Below are positions 1 to 7,281 of a stretch of DNA of 11,281 nucleotides, piece by piece. How positions within the stretch are numbered: the stretch's first letter is position 1; every line of letters starts with the position of its first letter. The notes beneath the pieces were generated by a model. That model was not told the origin of the DNA and did no database searches. It saw only the letters and a list, made by a program, of their open reading frames with translations. The DNA comes from Paenibacillus sp. (GTDB taxonomy: Bacteria > Bacillota > Bacilli > Paenibacillales > Paenibacillaceae), in assembly GCA_029256665.1 (NCBI GenBank), contig JAQSXN010000062.1:1-11281 (forward strand), read 5' to 3'. Made by a program: the position numbers and the translations under genes.

Positions 1-859
<859 letters not shown>

Positions 860-875
860 TTACTAATTTAACTTT

Positions 876-905
876 ATTTAAATTAATATTTATATTAATT
901 TAAAT
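876..905. repeat. Perfect 14-bp-arm inverted repeat, all A/T
   Basis: ATTTAAATTAATAT at 876-889 is exactly repeated in reverse complement at 892-905, with TT between. It lies about 17 bp upstream of the candidate -35 of the arabinofuranosidase gene and covers the stop codon of the kinase remnant. It has no G or C, so it is a poor RNA terminator. A regulator-binding site or an UP-like A/T element is possible; no known operator consensus is recognised. Confidence 0.7.
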
Positions 906-1098
906 GCATAAAATAAAACGGTTTCCTTTTCGGATTCATGCCCACTCCCGTGTCGCGGATTAGAACCTGCGCAACCTCTCCTTCGCTAAGCGTCCTCACC
1001 GTTAGCAATCCGCCGTTCTCGCTCATCGACTCCACCGCGTTATTCGTCACGTTCAGCATGCATTGCTGCCAAATGCCGCGGGAACGTAGATCTGAAGC
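895..1098 (-). pseudogene. Decayed histidine kinase ATPase-domain fragment
   Basis: A minus-strand reading frame of 67 codons, bounded by a stop at 1101-1099 and ending in TAA at 897-895, has no start codon in a sensible place. It contains two conserved blocks of the HATPase_c domain of sensor histidine kinases: an N-box-like stretch (QQCMLNVTNNAVESM, about residues 11-25) and a G1-like DTGVGM (49-54). The spacing between them (a GG-L-V-T turn, then a beta strand) is normal. Shortly after G1 the sequence goes to KPFYF and stops, so the G2 box, the ATP lid and the whole dimerisation and sensor portion are missing. A second frame (1196-1053, beginning MSILTLVGTLIYMMN) precedes and overlaps it. 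It may be unrelated or a frameshifted upstream piece; I cannot assign it. The fragment is most like kinases of the sporulation/PAS type, but it is too short to say which one. Confidence 0.72.
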
Positions 1099-1216
1099 TC
1101 AGCGACGGTAGCCGAATGTTCCCGGTGAATGATCCAATCGTTTGCCGGATAATTCATCATGTATATCAACGTGCCCACCAACGTTAATATCGACATTCTT
1201 CCCAGGGACCTCGACA

Positions 1217-1244
1217 CAACAAAAACCGCCTTTGCAGCAGGCGG
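1217..1244 (-). terminator. Rho-independent terminator of fabI
   Basis: Read on the minus strand, CCGCCT (1244-1239) pairs with AGGCGG (1231-1226) across a 7-nt loop and runs straight into TTTTTGTT. It lies about 40 nt after the fabI stop codon. The stem is short but all but one of its pairs are G-C. Confidence 0.82.
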
Positions 1245-1282
1245 GTCGTTGTATTTCAGTATGGGGATCGTCTTGCAGGCGC

Positions 1283-2056
1283 TTAAATCCCGAGCACATG
1301 ATAGCCGGCATCAACATGAAGGACTTCTCCCGTAATCGCTCTGGACAGGGGACTAAGCAGAAACATCGTGGCGTCCCCCACTTCGTCCTGATCAACGTTG
1401 CGGCGCAGCGGAGCTTTCTGTTCGAGTGTCGACAAAATATCGCCAAAGCCGGATACGCCCTTAGCGGCCAAAGTGCGAATCGGTCCGGCGGAAACCGCGT
1501 TGATGCGAATGCCGTACTTGCCAAGATCCTCCGCCAAATATCTGACGCTTGCTTCCAATGATGCCTTCGCCACGCCCATCACGTTATAGTTGCGAACGAC
1601 GCGTTCCGCTCCGATATAGGATTGCGTGACGATAGCGCCCCCTTCGCTCATCCACCTCCTAGCTTCGCGCGCTACGGCCACCAGCGAATAGGCGCTTGCA
1701 TTATGGGCAAGGAGGAAACCTTCGCGCGAAGTGTCGGCATATTCGCCCTTCAGCTCGTCCTTGTCTGCAAAGGCGATGGAATGGGCTACTCCATGAATGA
1801 CGCCTGTACGCTCGCCTATCTCATCGAAAGCACTCTTGACGCTTTCGTCATCGGACACATCGCAGCTTACGGTCAGCAAAGGCTCGATGCCTTCCTCCTC
1901 CAGAAGCTTCGATAGTTTCCCCAAGGAACGTTCCTTGCGATAGGTAAAGATTAAGCGGGCTCCGGCCCGGTGAAGCGACTTCGCGATTCCCCAAGCGATG
2001 CTTCTCTCATTCGCGACCCCCATTACGACGATTTGTTTGCCTGTCATGAGATTCAT
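1283..2056 (-). CDS. fabI: Enoyl-[acyl-carrier-protein] reductase (NADH), FabI
   Basis: FabI carries out the last step of each fatty-acid elongation cycle (FAS II), reducing trans-2-enoyl-ACP with NAD(P)H in the cytoplasm. The 257-residue product is a full-length short-chain dehydrogenase-type protein. Visible landmarks are the FabI nucleotide-binding motif GVANERSIAWG (13-23), AHSIAFA (91-97) at the position that shapes the triclosan pocket, Tyr147, and the catalytic pair Tyr157 and Lys164 in NYNVMGVAKASLE. GPIRTLAA (191-198) of the substrate-binding loop follows. The chosen ATG at 2056-2054 has GGAGGT 7 nt upstream; a TTG five codons earlier overlaps that ribosome site and is unlikely to be used, while a second ATG three codons further in is less well spaced. 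The gene is monocistronic, with its own promoter, FapR-like site and terminator. Identification is very sure. Confidence 0.97.
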   Translation of the reverse strand: MNLMTGKQIVVMGVANERSIAWGIAKSLHRAGARLIFTYRKERSLGKLSKLLEEEGIEPLLTVSCDVSDDESVKSAFDEIGERTGVIHGVAHSIAFADKDELKGEYADTSREGFLLAHNASAYSLVAVAREARRWMSEGGAIVTQSYIGAERVVRNYNVMGVAKASLEASVRYLAEDLGKYGIRINAVSAGPIRTLAAKGVSGFGDILSTLEQKAPLRRNVDQDEVGDATMFLLSPLSRAITGEVLHVDAGYHVLGI

Positions 2057-2107
2057 GTGCCGCACCTCCAATCGATTTAACGTTTTTTTGAAGTTTAGGA
2101 CCAGAAG

Positions 2108-2124
2108 TTAGGACCAGGTGCCAA
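2108..2124. promoter_or_regulatory. FapR-type operator in the fabI leader
   Basis: TTAGGACCAGGTGCCAA is a 17-bp imperfect palindrome whose arms (TTAGGACC and, from the other strand, TTGGCACC) fit the TTAGTACC-type FapR box of Bacillales. It lies just downstream of the predicted fabI start point, where FapR represses in Bacillus. In Bacillus, malonyl-CoA releases FapR, linking fabI expression to precursor supply; applying this here is inference. A further direct copy of the half-site TTAGGACCAG sits at 2095-2104. Confidence 0.75.
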
Positions 2125-2140
2125 TTTTGTGATTGCCATC

Positions 2141-2169
2141 ATCTTATAATTTTTAACGTTCGGTGTCAA
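2141..2169 (-). promoter_or_regulatory. Sigma-A promoter of fabI
   Basis: On the minus strand a perfect TTGACA (complement of 2164-2169) is followed by TATAAG after 15 nt (2148-2143) or TAAGAT after 17 nt (2146-2141). Either gives a start point near 2134-2136, roughly 80 nt before the fabI ATG and immediately before the FapR-like palindrome. Confidence 0.72.
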
Positions 2170-2250
2170 TCCGGCAAATTGCAACATACGGGGAGCAGGA
2201 GATGCTAGAATAAATAAATCAATTCATTTCGCTCATCGGGGAGATCATTC

Positions 2251-3708
2251 GTGAAGATACATCCAATATCCATACTGCGATTTACCGGACTGCTTGACGG
2301 CATATCGCTGCTGCTATTGCTTGCGGTGGCCATGCCGCTTAAATATGTATGGGAAATCCCGCAAGCCGTTGCCATTATGGGCAGCATCCACGGCGGCATA
2401 TTCGTTATGTATGGGCTGGCTATCCTCTATGCCGCGCTGCGGGTGAGATGGAGCTTGTTGTGGCCGCTCGCCGCGATTGCGGCGGCGTTTGTTCCTATAG
2501 GCAATTTTGTACTGGACTGGCAGCTTAAGAAAGCCCGTTCCCGTTACGAGGTTCAGCCGATCAACGTCACACTTCTCGTTTACAGTATCGTGTTTTTCTC
2601 GTTCTTCGATTTGTTCGCGCAGCTTCCGGTCATGAGCACTTTTGCCGAATCGGTCGGTTCCAGCGCCTTCGTAGTCGGTTTCGTCATCGGACTTTATTCG
2701 TTATCCAATACGCTCGGCAACATTTTATCCGGATTTCTGACCGACAAAGCGGGCCCGTTCCGAATTTTATTAATCGGCTTGATCCTTTCCAGCGGCGCCT
2801 TGCTGCTCTACCATATCGTAGATCGACCCGCGCTGCTCATCGGCGTGCGTATCGTGCACGGTTTCGTCGCGGGACTGATCGTGCCGGCCGCCTTCACTTA
2901 TTCCGCCAACACGACGGCAGGTGACCAGCAAGGCAAAAAAGTCGCCCTGACCGGCACGTTCGTGGGACTCGCCGCGATCATAGGACCTGCCTTCAGCGGC
3001 ATTATGGCCAGCAAAACATCCGTTCCGTTTGTGTTCTCCTGCGTGGCGGCGCTCGGATTGCTGTTGACCGTGTTGTCCGCTTTGTTCCTCACGAACGACA
3101 AGCCGACTAAGGAAACGGCTTCGCCGGACCATGTCGCGCGCCGCCCGGTACTTAACGCCGGCGTTGCCAAAGCGTACGCGGGCGCTTTTTTCCTAATGTT
3201 CTCGCAAGGCGTCATCGCTTATATGCTTCCGCTGCATGTCCAATCGCTCGGTTATGATTCCCGGTTAAGCGGGACGCTGATGAGCGCCTTCGGGCTCGTT
3301 GCCGTGCTGCTGTTCGTACTGCCAAGCAACCGAATCTTTGACAAGTCCTCGCCTTCCGTCACCATGTCCATTGGCGTAGGGTTGATGGGCGTCAGCCAAC
3401 TGCTGATCGGCCAATCCGGATCGTCGCTAGCTTTGTACGGCGTTATGGCTTTGTACGGAATCGGGTTCGGCTTGTTGTTCCCCTCCATTAATACGCTCCT
3501 GATCAAATCGACACCCGCGGAGAACCGCGGAAAGGCGTACGGATATTTTTATGCTTTCTTCTCTTTGGGCGTCGTAGCGGGATCTTCGACGCTGGGCTGG
3601 TTATCCTTAAGCATGCAAGACGGATTTCTCTTTACCGGAGTCCTCCTTCTGCTCGTTGCCGCATTGGCCGTTGTCGGCCGGAAGAAGGAGCGCTTGGTTA
3701 ATAGCTAG
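2251..3708 (+). CDS. MFS transporter with N-terminal DUF3817 membrane domain
   Basis: The protein is a 485-residue polytopic membrane protein made of two parts. Residues 1 to about 95 resemble the small integral membrane family DUF3817 (YdzA type): RFTGLLDGISLLLL, then GSIHGGIFVMYG, with about three hydrophobic segments, ending in the charged KKARSRYE linker. From about residue 103 a 12-helix major facilitator follows: motif A after the second helix (GFLTDKAGPFR, 161-171), an R-xxx-G motif B-like stretch (R200 to G204), a motif C-like GLAAIIGPAFSG (239-250), a charged central loop near residue 290, and RGKAYGYF late in the second half. It resembles DHA1-type drug or metabolite exporters; the substrate cannot be told. 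The start is a GTG preceded by GGGGAG 8-9 nt upstream. No good -35/-10 pair is seen in front. The next gene downstream is separated by a strong terminator, so it is probably transcribed alone. Confidence 0.88.
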   Translation: MKIHPISILRFTGLLDGISLLLLLAVAMPLKYVWEIPQAVAIMGSIHGGIFVMYGLAILYAALRVRWSLLWPLAAIAAAFVPIGNFVLDWQLKKARSRYEVQPINVTLLVYSIVFFSFFDLFAQLPVMSTFAESVGSSAFVVGFVIGLYSLSNTLGNILSGFLTDKAGPFRILLIGLILSSGALLLYHIVDRPALLIGVRIVHGFVAGLIVPAAFTYSANTTAGDQQGKKVALTGTFVGLAAIIGPAFSGIMASKTSVPFVFSCVAALGLLLTVLSALFLTNDKPTKETASPDHVARRPVLNAGVAKAYAGAFFLMFSQGVIAYMLPLHVQSLGYDSRLSGTLMSAFGLVAVLLFVLPSNRIFDKSSPSVTMSIGVGLMGVSQLLIGQSGSSLALYGVMALYGIGFGLLFPSINTLLIKSTPAENRGKAYGYFYAFFSLGVVAGSSTLGWLSLSMQDGFLFTGVLLLLVAALAVVGRKKERLVNS

Positions 3709-3746
3709 TGGGATGACGCCGGTTAAGGCTGCCATCGCGAAATTGA

Positions 3747-3779
3747 GGAGCTTGGACGATGACGTCCAGGCTCCTTTTT
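3747..3779 (+). terminator. Rho-independent terminator after the MFS gene
   Basis: GGAGCTTGGACG (3747-3758) pairs with CGTCCAGGCTCC (3763-3774), with a single T-G wobble and a 4-nt loop, followed by TTTTT. It is a strong hairpin 38 nt after the MFS stop codon. Confidence 0.92.
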
Positions 3780-3895
3780 CATCTATAAACGCTCATTCTC
3801 GTCATAATCGTAAGCTCTCCAATACTTAAACATGAACACGCTCGTTTCAACATAAATATGGTATGAACCGTATTTCGGAAGCCGGAGGGATGAAC

Positions 3896-5353
3896 ATGAA
3901 ACAGGAGGAGATTCGGGCGCTGGAGCGCGCGATCGATGAAATAACGGAAATCGCGCAAGGCTTCGGCCTCGATTTCTATCAGATGAGGTACGAAATATGC
4001 CCGGCGGACATCATCTATACGTTCGGGGCATATGGCATGCCAACGCGATTTAGCCACTGGAGCTTCGGCAAGACGTTTAACAAGATGAAGATGCAATACG
4101 ATTTTGGCTTAAGCAAAATATACGAGCTCGTTATCAACTCCAACCCCTGCTACGCCTTCCTGCTGGACGGCAACTCGCTCATTCAGAACAAGCTGATCGT
4201 CGCGCACGTGCTTGCCCACTGCGATTTCTTCAAAAACAACGCCAGGTTCGGCGTCTCCAACCGCAACATGGTCGAAAGCATGTCGGCGACCGCCGATCGG
4301 ATTCATCAATACGAGATGCTCTACGGCTCGGATGCGGTCGAGAAATTTATCGATGCCATCCTGGCCATCCAGGAGCACGTCGATCCGACGCTCATTAAAC
4401 CTTACCAGCTCGACAAAAAAAGGTATATCGAGATGAGCAGCAAGGAGATGGCTCGCTCCGAAAAACAGTCTCCGCCATTGGCATCCTCTTATGAAGATAT
4501 TTGGTCACTCGATACCGAAGCCGTAGCGGCGGCTAACGCGGAAGCGGAAGCAAAAGCCGCGGAGCTGAAACGTTTCCCCCCGAGGCCGGAGAAGGACATC
4601 GTCTGGTTCATCGAGGAATATTCCACGATTCTCCAAGACTGGCAGAGAGACATCCTGACCATGCTGCGCGACGAGATGTTATACTTCTGGCCGCAGCTCG
4701 AGACCAAAATCATGAACGAAGGCTGGGCTTCCTATTGGCACCAGCGCATCATTCGCGAGCTGGATTTGACCAGCGAAGAAACGATCGAATTCGCCAAACT
4801 TAATTCATCCGTCGTCATACCGTCGCGGCACAGCCTGAATCCGTATTACCTTGGTCTGAAAATATTCGAGGATATCGAACGCCGCTGGGACAATCCGACG
4901 GCCGAGGAGCGCGAACGGTTCGGCCGGACGCCGGGCAAAGGCCGGGAGAAGATGTTCGAGGTGCGAGAGCTCGACTCCGATATCTCGTTCCTCCGCAACT
5001 ACCTGACGAAAGAGCTGGTCGATGATCTCGACTTGTACATTTTCGAGAAAAAAGGCCCGGAATGGAAAATTACGGACAAATCGTGGGAAAACATCCGCGA
5101 ACAGCTCGTCTACTCCAAAGTGAACGGAGGTTTTCCGACGCTTATGGTCAAGGACGGCGACTTCAATCGGGCAGGCGAGTTATACCTCATCCATCAATAC
5201 GAGGGCACGGAGCTGGATCTCAAGTACGTGGAACGCACATTGCCTTACGTCGTTTCGCTCTGGGGCAAGAACGTTCATTTGGAGACCATGGTCGAGGACA
5301 AAAAAATCGTCTTTAGCTGCGACGGCAAAAAAACGAGTCGGAAGTTTCTCTGA
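3896..5353 (+). CDS. spoVR: SpoVR family protein (stage V sporulation protein R)
   Basis: In Bacillus subtilis SpoVR is a mother-cell protein needed for proper spore cortex formation; its biochemical activity is not established. The 485-residue product is complete, against about 470 in B. subtilis. SpoVR-family blocks visible are HWSFGKTF (54-61), [14 protein letters not shown] (71-84), [17 protein letters not shown] (99-115, rich in His and Asp), and a second half opening with [11 protein letters not shown] and the [10 protein letters not shown] signature (274-283). The two halves are joined by an alanine/glutamate-rich linker (about 205-225). The ATG at 3896 has GGAGGG 6 nt upstream, whereas an in-frame ATG at 3863 has no ribosome site. 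I see no convincing sigma-E promoter upstream; CATAAATA at 3851-3858 is only a weak match to a sigma-E -10 box. The gene appears to stand alone between two terminators. Confidence 0.95.
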   Translation: MKQEEIRALERAIDEITEIAQGFGLDFYQMRYEICPADIIYTFGAYGMPTRFSHWSFGKTFNKMKMQYDFGLSKIYELVINSNPCYAFLLDGNSLIQNKLIVAHVLAHCDFFKNNARFGVSNRNMVESMSATADRIHQYEMLYGSDAVEKFIDAILAIQEHVDPTLIKPYQLDKKRYIEMSSKEMARSEKQSPPLASSYEDIWSLDTEAVAAANAEAEAKAAELKRFPPRPEKDIVWFIEEYSTILQDWQRDILTMLRDEMLYFWPQLETKIMNEGWASYWHQRIIRELDLTSEETIEFAKLNSSVVIPSRHSLNPYYLGLKIFEDIERRWDNPTAEERERFGRTPGKGREKMFEVRELDSDISFLRNYLTKELVDDLDLYIFEKKGPEWKITDKSWENIREQLVYSKVNGGFPTLMVKDGDFNRAGELYLIHQYEGTELDLKYVERTLPYVVSLWGKNVHLETMVEDKKIVFSCDGKKTSRKFL

Positions 5354-5388
5354 GAAAACCTTTACCGATTCGTTGTGGTGAAAAAGTG

Positions 5389-5428
5389 AAGACGCGCCAT
5401 CCCCGGGCCATACAGGGAGGCGCGTCTT
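5389..5428. terminator. Bidirectional terminator between spoVR and the YtkA-like gene
   Basis: AAGACGCGCC (5389-5398) pairs perfectly with GGCGCGTCTT (5419-5428), and an inner TCCC/GGGA continues the stem. T's follow on the plus strand; on the minus strand the stem is followed by CACTTTTT. Its position between two convergent genes fits termination of both. Confidence 0.88.
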
Positions 5429-5441
5429 TTACATGGCGGCG

Positions 5442-5831
5442 CTATTGAATCTCTACCGGTTTTTTCTTCGTGACGTGAAGATCTCCGCTGTACAGATGGA
5501 CAAACACTTCGTTGATGCCGGAGCGCGCAAAGGTGTACGGACTCTCGAACGTATTGTCTCCGATATAAACCGCGTCGACGAATTCGGATTGATCGCCGCT
5601 CCGAATCTCGAACGAAACGGTCGCCGACTTGTCAAGATCGATTCCGGCAAACTGTCCGGTTAACTTGACCTCCTCGTTTATCGAGGCGGGAGAAGGATTG
5701 GTCGCAACGGTAACGTCAATGCCCGCCGGGTCGACGGAAGCCTGCGGCGAAGCGGAACAGCCTGCCAGCCCTATCATCAGCATGACGGCGAGCAGCATCG
5801 CTCCCGTTCTTAATTTGTTCGTATTCGACAT
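5442..5831 (-). CDS. YtkA-like domain lipoprotein
   Basis: This is a predicted membrane-anchored extracellular lipoprotein of 129 residues. The N-terminus has basic residues, a hydrophobic segment (MLLAVMLMIGL) and a lipobox LAGC with Cys25, followed by a short polar stretch. The rest (about 33-128) fits the small beta-sandwich YtkA-like family: a VTVATNPSPASINEEV strand, ATVSFEIRSGD, then GDNTFESPYTF and the final FVHLYSGDLHVTKKKPVEI, in which the HxxxxxxH arrangement is typical. The function of the family is not settled; a ligand- or metal-handling role is sometimes proposed. I chose the ATG at 5831-5829 because it gives a standard signal peptide, with AGGTG about 9 nt upstream; a longer in-frame version to 5939 adds a non-signal-like extension. 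No partner gene is adjacent on the same strand, and the gene shares its terminator with the convergent spoVR. Confidence 0.85.
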   Translation of the reverse strand: MSNTNKLRTGAMLLAVMLMIGLAGCSASPQASVDPAGIDVTVATNPSPASINEEVKLTGQFAGIDLDKSATVSFEIRSGDQSEFVDAVYIGDNTFESPYTFARSGINEVFVHLYSGDLHVTKKKPVEIQ

Positions 5832-6078
5832 CGATGATGCACCTGCTTTCCAAATATCGTGTTCCGACCGTTCTGCTTCGTATTGTACCATTAGGCAAGC
5901 CGAATTGGCATGACTCCTTCGGGCCAAACCCATGAACATCGCGTGAACAATCGTGGGCGCATTCCCAAAAGCGTCTAAATGGCCAATTACTTACCATGCT
6001 CCGGCGCCAGCATCGTCGCATAACGTCCTCCTTAATGACCAATGCTAATCCGGTAACGACAACTCATCAAGGAAAGGG

Positions 6079-6552
6079 ATGTTCGCCTACATGAAGAAAG
6101 CAGGATTATTAGCAGCTCTTATCGCATCGCTTTCGATCGCTTTCGCCGCACCGGCAGCCCATGCCAACCGGTGGGAAGGCATCGAGCCGCGCGCCAACGC
6201 AGACATCGCGACGCCGGCAAGAATCAACGACAACGATACGATCGGCGAAGACATGCGCCAAGGCGTGAACCGAGCCGCTAACCGTATCGAGAACGGCGTG
6301 GATCGGGCGACCGATCGTGCCACGAACGGCGTGAACCGCGCGACGAATCGCGTCGAGAACGGCATGAACCGCGCCTTTGATACGCGGGATAACAACAACG
6401 GCCGCTATAACGCCCTTAATACGACAAACAACGGTTACCGAGCAAACGCCGCAAACACGACAGACGACGACGGATTTAGCTGGGGCTGGCTCGGACTTCT
6501 CGGTTTGCTGGGTCTTGCCGGCATGAGAAGCCGCGATCGCGATCGCGCGTAG
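6079..6552 (+). CDS. Secreted WGxxGxxG-tail protein with four 11-residue repeats
   Basis: The product has 157 residues. A signal peptide is clear: MKK, a hydrophobic core, then APAAHA before Asn30. The middle holds four tandem 11-residue repeats: GVNRAANRIEN (62-72), GVDRATDRATN (73-83), GVNRATNRVEN (84-94) and GMNRAFDTRDN (95-105). This is followed by an Asn/Thr-rich stretch (106-130) and a C-terminal tail WGWLGLLGLLGLAG (135-148) with the basic end RSRDRDRA. The tail matches the WGxxGxxG protein type: a glycine-zipper-like hydrophobic helix plus positive charges, reminiscent of a sorting tail or membrane anchor. Function is unknown. ATG 6079 has AAGGA 5 nt upstream; ATG 6091 (MKK) is also possible and leaves the same mature protein. 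The gene is monocistronic, with a terminator 37 nt after its stop. Confidence 0.83.
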   Translation: MFAYMKKAGLLAALIASLSIAFAAPAAHANRWEGIEPRANADIATPARINDNDTIGEDMRQGVNRAANRIENGVDRATDRATNGVNRATNRVENGMNRAFDTRDNNNGRYNALNTTNNGYRANAANTTDDDGFSWGWLGLLGLLGLAGMRSRDRDRA

Positions 6553-6588
6553 TAACAACGGATATCCTTCAAGCTTAAACGATTAAAA

Positions 6589-6634
6589 AGGAAAAGCCTC
6601 CAAATCCACAATCGTGGAATTAGAGGCTTTTCCT
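6589..6634. terminator. Bidirectional terminator between convergent genes
   Basis: AGGAAAAGCCTC (6589-6600) pairs perfectly with GAGGCTTTTCCT (6623-6634), and an inner TCCAC/GTGGA stem closes on AATC. The minus strand reads on into TTTTTAATC. The hairpin serves the plus-strand WGxxGxxG gene and is the first clear terminator for the minus-strand unit ending at 6660. Confidence 0.88.
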
Positions 6635-6659
6635 CTGCGCGGATTCGAAGTTGTTGTCG

Positions 6660-7178
6660 TTATGGCTTGACCGACTTGCGGGCTATTGCGTCGACGATCG
6701 AGGAAATTTCGTTGTCCGATGCAACCGACTTGATGCGGTATTGCCCCGTTGTCTGATTCTGGCTCGCCGTTCTAACCCTGTTATACAATTCGGAGTCGGC
6801 CGTCACATAATAATCGTATTCCGGATATTGCCACATCAATTGCGACACAACCTGTTTCTCGGCGATTCGCTTTGTGCCTTCATTAGCAACTTGAATGCCG
6901 ACGACGACATCTTTGCCGCTTATGGCCAGTATCGCATCCTCCACGCCGGGCACTTGCTCGGCGATACGAATCAACTGATCGCTTCCCACCCGCGCGACGC
7001 CGCCGTCTTCCGATCTCATGCTAAGCTGGCCTATGCCCTGTCGATTGCCGGTCCCTTCTTTCGCCTCGCGCATGGCCCCCGCTTCGTCCCGGCTATCCCT
7101 TCCGTCTCCGCAGCCCGTCTGCAGAGCCAATGCGCCGGACAATATCAGCGTTGCCGCAACGTTTCTCCATGGCATCAT
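6660..7178 (-). CDS. YhcN/YlaJ family spore lipoprotein
   Basis: The product is a predicted 172-residue lipoprotein of the sporulation family YhcN/YlaJ, whose members are found in the inner spore membrane of Bacillus; molecular function is undefined. The N-terminus is MMPWRN, a hydrophobic stretch and LALQTGC, with Cys23 as the lipidated residue; Gln in the -3 position is atypical. After a charged Gly-rich linker, the folded part (about 60-172) shows RVGSDQLIRIAEQVPGVED, GKDVVVGIQV and PEYDYYVTADSELYNRVR, the characteristic succession for this family. I chose ATG 7178-7176 because GGAGG lies 9-11 nt upstream; the open frame extends further to 7307 but overlaps the transglutaminase gene. The start lies 103 bp after that gene, and no clear terminator or -35 is seen between (only a TATAAT at 7235-7230), so read-through from the upstream operon is possible. 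Confidence 0.87.
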   Translation of the reverse strand: MMPWRNVAATLILSGALALQTGCGDGRDSRDEAGAMREAKEGTGNRQGIGQLSMRSEDGGVARVGSDQLIRIAEQVPGVEDAILAISGKDVVVGIQVANEGTKRIAEKQVVSQLMWQYPEYDYYVTADSELYNRVRTASQNQTTGQYRIKSVASDNEISSIVDAIARKSVKP

Positions 7179-7281
7179 TCCATTATCCACCTCCGTCGTC
7201 ATGCTCTTAACATTTACAGAGACGGATGAATTATACATGCCAAGCGAACCGCTAGCGCGCATTGCGGAAACAGCCGTTTTC

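Noticed and set aside
1099..1524. 141-codon minus-strand frame overlapping the fabI end
   Set aside because: It lies in another frame over fabI and its terminator, and its product is rich in Cys and Arg with no family resemblance; it is a shadow.
2057..2071. TTG start for fabI five codons upstream
   Set aside because: It overlaps the GGAGGT ribosome site used by the ATG at 2056, and known FabI proteins begin near MTGK.
2180..2216. TTGCAA...TAGAAT as promoter of the MFS gene
   Set aside because: The spacer is 21 nt, too long for a sigma-A promoter.
3863..3895. Upstream in-frame ATG for spoVR
   Set aside because: No ribosome site precedes it, whereas GGAGGG stands 6 nt before the ATG at 3896.
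6282..6393. Tandem-repeat DNA as a possible CRISPR or minisatellite
   Set aside because: The repetition is at the protein level (11 codons); the DNA copies differ and have no spacers.
6533..6549. GCGATCGC-like octamers as HIP1-type sites
   Set aside because: They are just repeated Arg-Asp codons at the gene end; no wider distribution is seen in the window.
6109..6558. 149-codon minus-strand frame opposite the WGxxGxxG gene
   Set aside because: It is the antisense of the repeats; the plus-strand product has a signal peptide, a ribosome site and a recognised tail.
7230..7235. TATAAT (minus strand) as a separate promoter for the YhcN-like gene
   Set aside because: No -35 box at 16-18 nt and no clear sigma-G pattern; it is left as a possibility only.
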